Below, one piece after another: positions 4,283-5,266 of a stretch of 5,266 nucleotides of DNA (positions are counted from its first letter, which is position 1; the number at the start of each line of letters is the position of its first letter). The position numbers were made by a program, and so were the translations under genes. The notes beneath the pieces are model-generated. The model saw only the letters and a list, made by a program, of their open reading frames with translations. It made no database searches and was not told the origin of the DNA. The DNA is from Planctomycetota bacterium. Its GTDB lineage: Bacteria; Planctomycetota; Planctomycetia; Isosphaerales; Isosphaeraceae. The stretch spans positions 1 through 5,266 of the forward strand of contig JAKAUH010000941.1 of the NCBI GenBank assembly GCA_021818605.1, given 5' to 3'.

Positions 4283-5266
4283 ATGGAGAGCGATCCCGCC
4301 CATTCCGAGCTGCTTTATGTGCGCAACATCGGCATCATCGCGCACATCGACGCCGGCAAGACGACGACGACCGAGCGGGTCCTGTACTACACGGGCGAGA
4401 TCCACCGGATGGGGGAAGTCGACAAGGGCAACACCACGACCGACTACCTCGAGGAGGAACGCGAGCGCGGGATCACGATCGTCGCCGCGGCCATCACCTG
4501 CCACTGGAAGGACGCCAACGGGCAGCCGATCACGATCAACATCATCGACACCCCCGGGCACGTGGACTTCACCGCCGAGGTCGAGCGGTCTCTCCGCGTG
4601 CTCGATGGCGCCGTCGTGGTGTTTTCGGCCGTCGAGGGGGTCGAGGCGCAGAGCGAGACCGTCTGGCGCCAGGCGGCCAAGTACCGCGTGCCGCGGATCT
4701 GCTTCATCAACAAGATGGACCGCATCGGCGCCGAGTTCGAGCGCGTCTACCTGGAGATCGAGGAACGCCTGCTCGACAGCCATCCGATCCCCGTGCAGAT
4801 CCCGATCGGCGCCGGACCCGAGGGGACGATGGGCGAATTTCAGGGGCTCATCGACCTGATCACGATGCGCGCCCTCTTTTACAAGACCGAGGACCTCGGC
4901 TCGTCGATCAGCGAGGTCGAGATCCCCGAGTCCGTCCGCGCCGAGGCCGACCTCTGGCGTGAGAAGATGCTCAATGCCCTCTCGGACAAGGACGAGACGT
5001 TCACCGAGGCGTACATGGCGCACCTGGAGGGCGCCGAGCTGTCGACCGACCAGATCGTCGCCGCGCTGCGGCGGGCCACCCTGACCGGCCAGGTGCACCC
5101 GGTCCTTTGTGGGTCCAGCCTCCGTTATGTCGGCGTCCAGCGCCTGCTCGACGCGGTGGCCGCGTATTTGCCCAGCCCGCTCGACAAGCCGCCGGTCGTC
5201 GGCCACCACCCCAAGAAAGGCACCGAGCTAACCCGTCAGCCCAGTCCCGACGAGCCCTTTTGCGGC
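4283..5266 (+). CDS. Elongation factor G family GTPase, N-terminal 328 codons (cut by window end)
   Basis: EF-G is the ribosome-dependent GTPase that drives translocation and, with RRF, ribosome recycling. The G domain is complete: G1/P-loop AHIDAGKT (20-27), switch I with RGITI (62-66), G3 DTPGH (89-93), G4 NKMD (143-146) and the G5 region CGSSLRYVGVQ (276-286). The family linker YLPSP (295-299) leads into the start of domain II, where the window ends in frame with no stop. The segment after DTPGH (VDFTAEVERSLRVLDGAVVVF, 94-114, two residues longer if DTPGH's end is included) and WRQAAKYRVPRICFINKMDR are typical of EF-G rather than LepA, TypA, RF3 or Tet ribosome-protection proteins. Switch I reads GNTTTDYLEEERERGITI instead of the usual GxATMDxxxxExERGITI, and G5 has SSLRY instead of SAFKN, so this is likely a lineage paralogue and no symbol is given. 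The ATG has GAGG (4274-4277) five nt upstream. Confidence 0.95.
   Translation, partial: MESDPAHSELLYVRNIGIIAHIDAGKTTTTERVLYYTGEIHRMGEVDKGNTTTDYLEEERERGITIVAAAITCHWKDANGQPITINIIDTPGHVDFTAEVERSLRVLDGAVVVFSAVEGVEAQSETVWRQAAKYRVPRICFINKMDRIGAEFERVYLEIEERLLDSHPIPVQIPIGAGPEGTMGEFQGLIDLITMRALFYKTEDLGSSISEVEIPESVRAEADLWREKMLNALSDKDETFTEAYMAHLEGAELSTDQIVAALRRATLTGQVHPVLCGSSLRYVGVQRLLDAVAAYLPSPLDKPPVVGHHPKKGTELTRQPSPDEPFCG

Noticed and set aside
4025..5209. 394-codon open frame on the minus strand opposite the EF-G gene
   Set aside because: It is antisense to a clear EF-G G domain, runs through the hairpin cluster, and is rich in Arg, Asp, Gly and Val with no domain.
4283..5266. Tetracycline ribosome-protection protein
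   Set aside because: Only the VDKGNTTTD stretch recalls Tet proteins; the remaining G-domain motifs, including WRQAAKYRVPRI and NKMDR, are EF-G type.
1..5266. A new defence, mobile or biosynthetic system
   Set aside because: The four confident genes are known families with housekeeping or envelope roles, and there is no nuclease, recombinase, toxin-antitoxin pair, CRISPR array or retroelement signature.

Overview
This is a GC-rich window with four confident protein genes and structured intergenic DNA. I found no tRNA, rRNA, CRISPR array, transposase or phage gene. High G+C, a secreted FAS1 (fasciclin) protein and an EF-G whose switch I differs from the canonical form together suggest a planctomycete, perhaps of the Isosphaera/Singulisphaera kind. 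That placement is inference from protein resemblance, not from a marker gene.

Layout. Positions 1-376 hold no confident gene, only one weak candidate small ORF (116-334, +). Two genes follow on the minus strand, transcribed right to left: an S41-family C-terminal processing protease (1559-2998) and then tsaD (377-1441), the tRNA threonylcarbamoyladenosine transferase. A 117-bp gap between them contains a 40-nt imperfect palindrome. A 499-bp divergent region (2999-3497) separates the protease from the plus-strand genes and holds a 12-bp-stem hairpin and a weak promoter candidate for the protease. On the plus strand are a small secreted FAS1-domain protein (3498-3989) and, after a 293-bp gap with three successive hairpins, the first 328 codons of an EF-G-family GTPase (4283 to the window end, truncated by the window).

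Functional reading. TsaD (t6A modification of ANN-decoding tRNAs) and EF-G (translocation or a paralogue role) belong to translation. The protease and the FAS1 protein are predicted to act outside the cytoplasmic membrane. Nothing suggests one shared pathway, and this looks like mostly core genome. The protease and tsaD may share a transcript because they are co-oriented and no classical terminator is visible between them. I did not find a convincing new multi-gene system. The most unusual features are the intergenic palindromes and the divergent EF-G.
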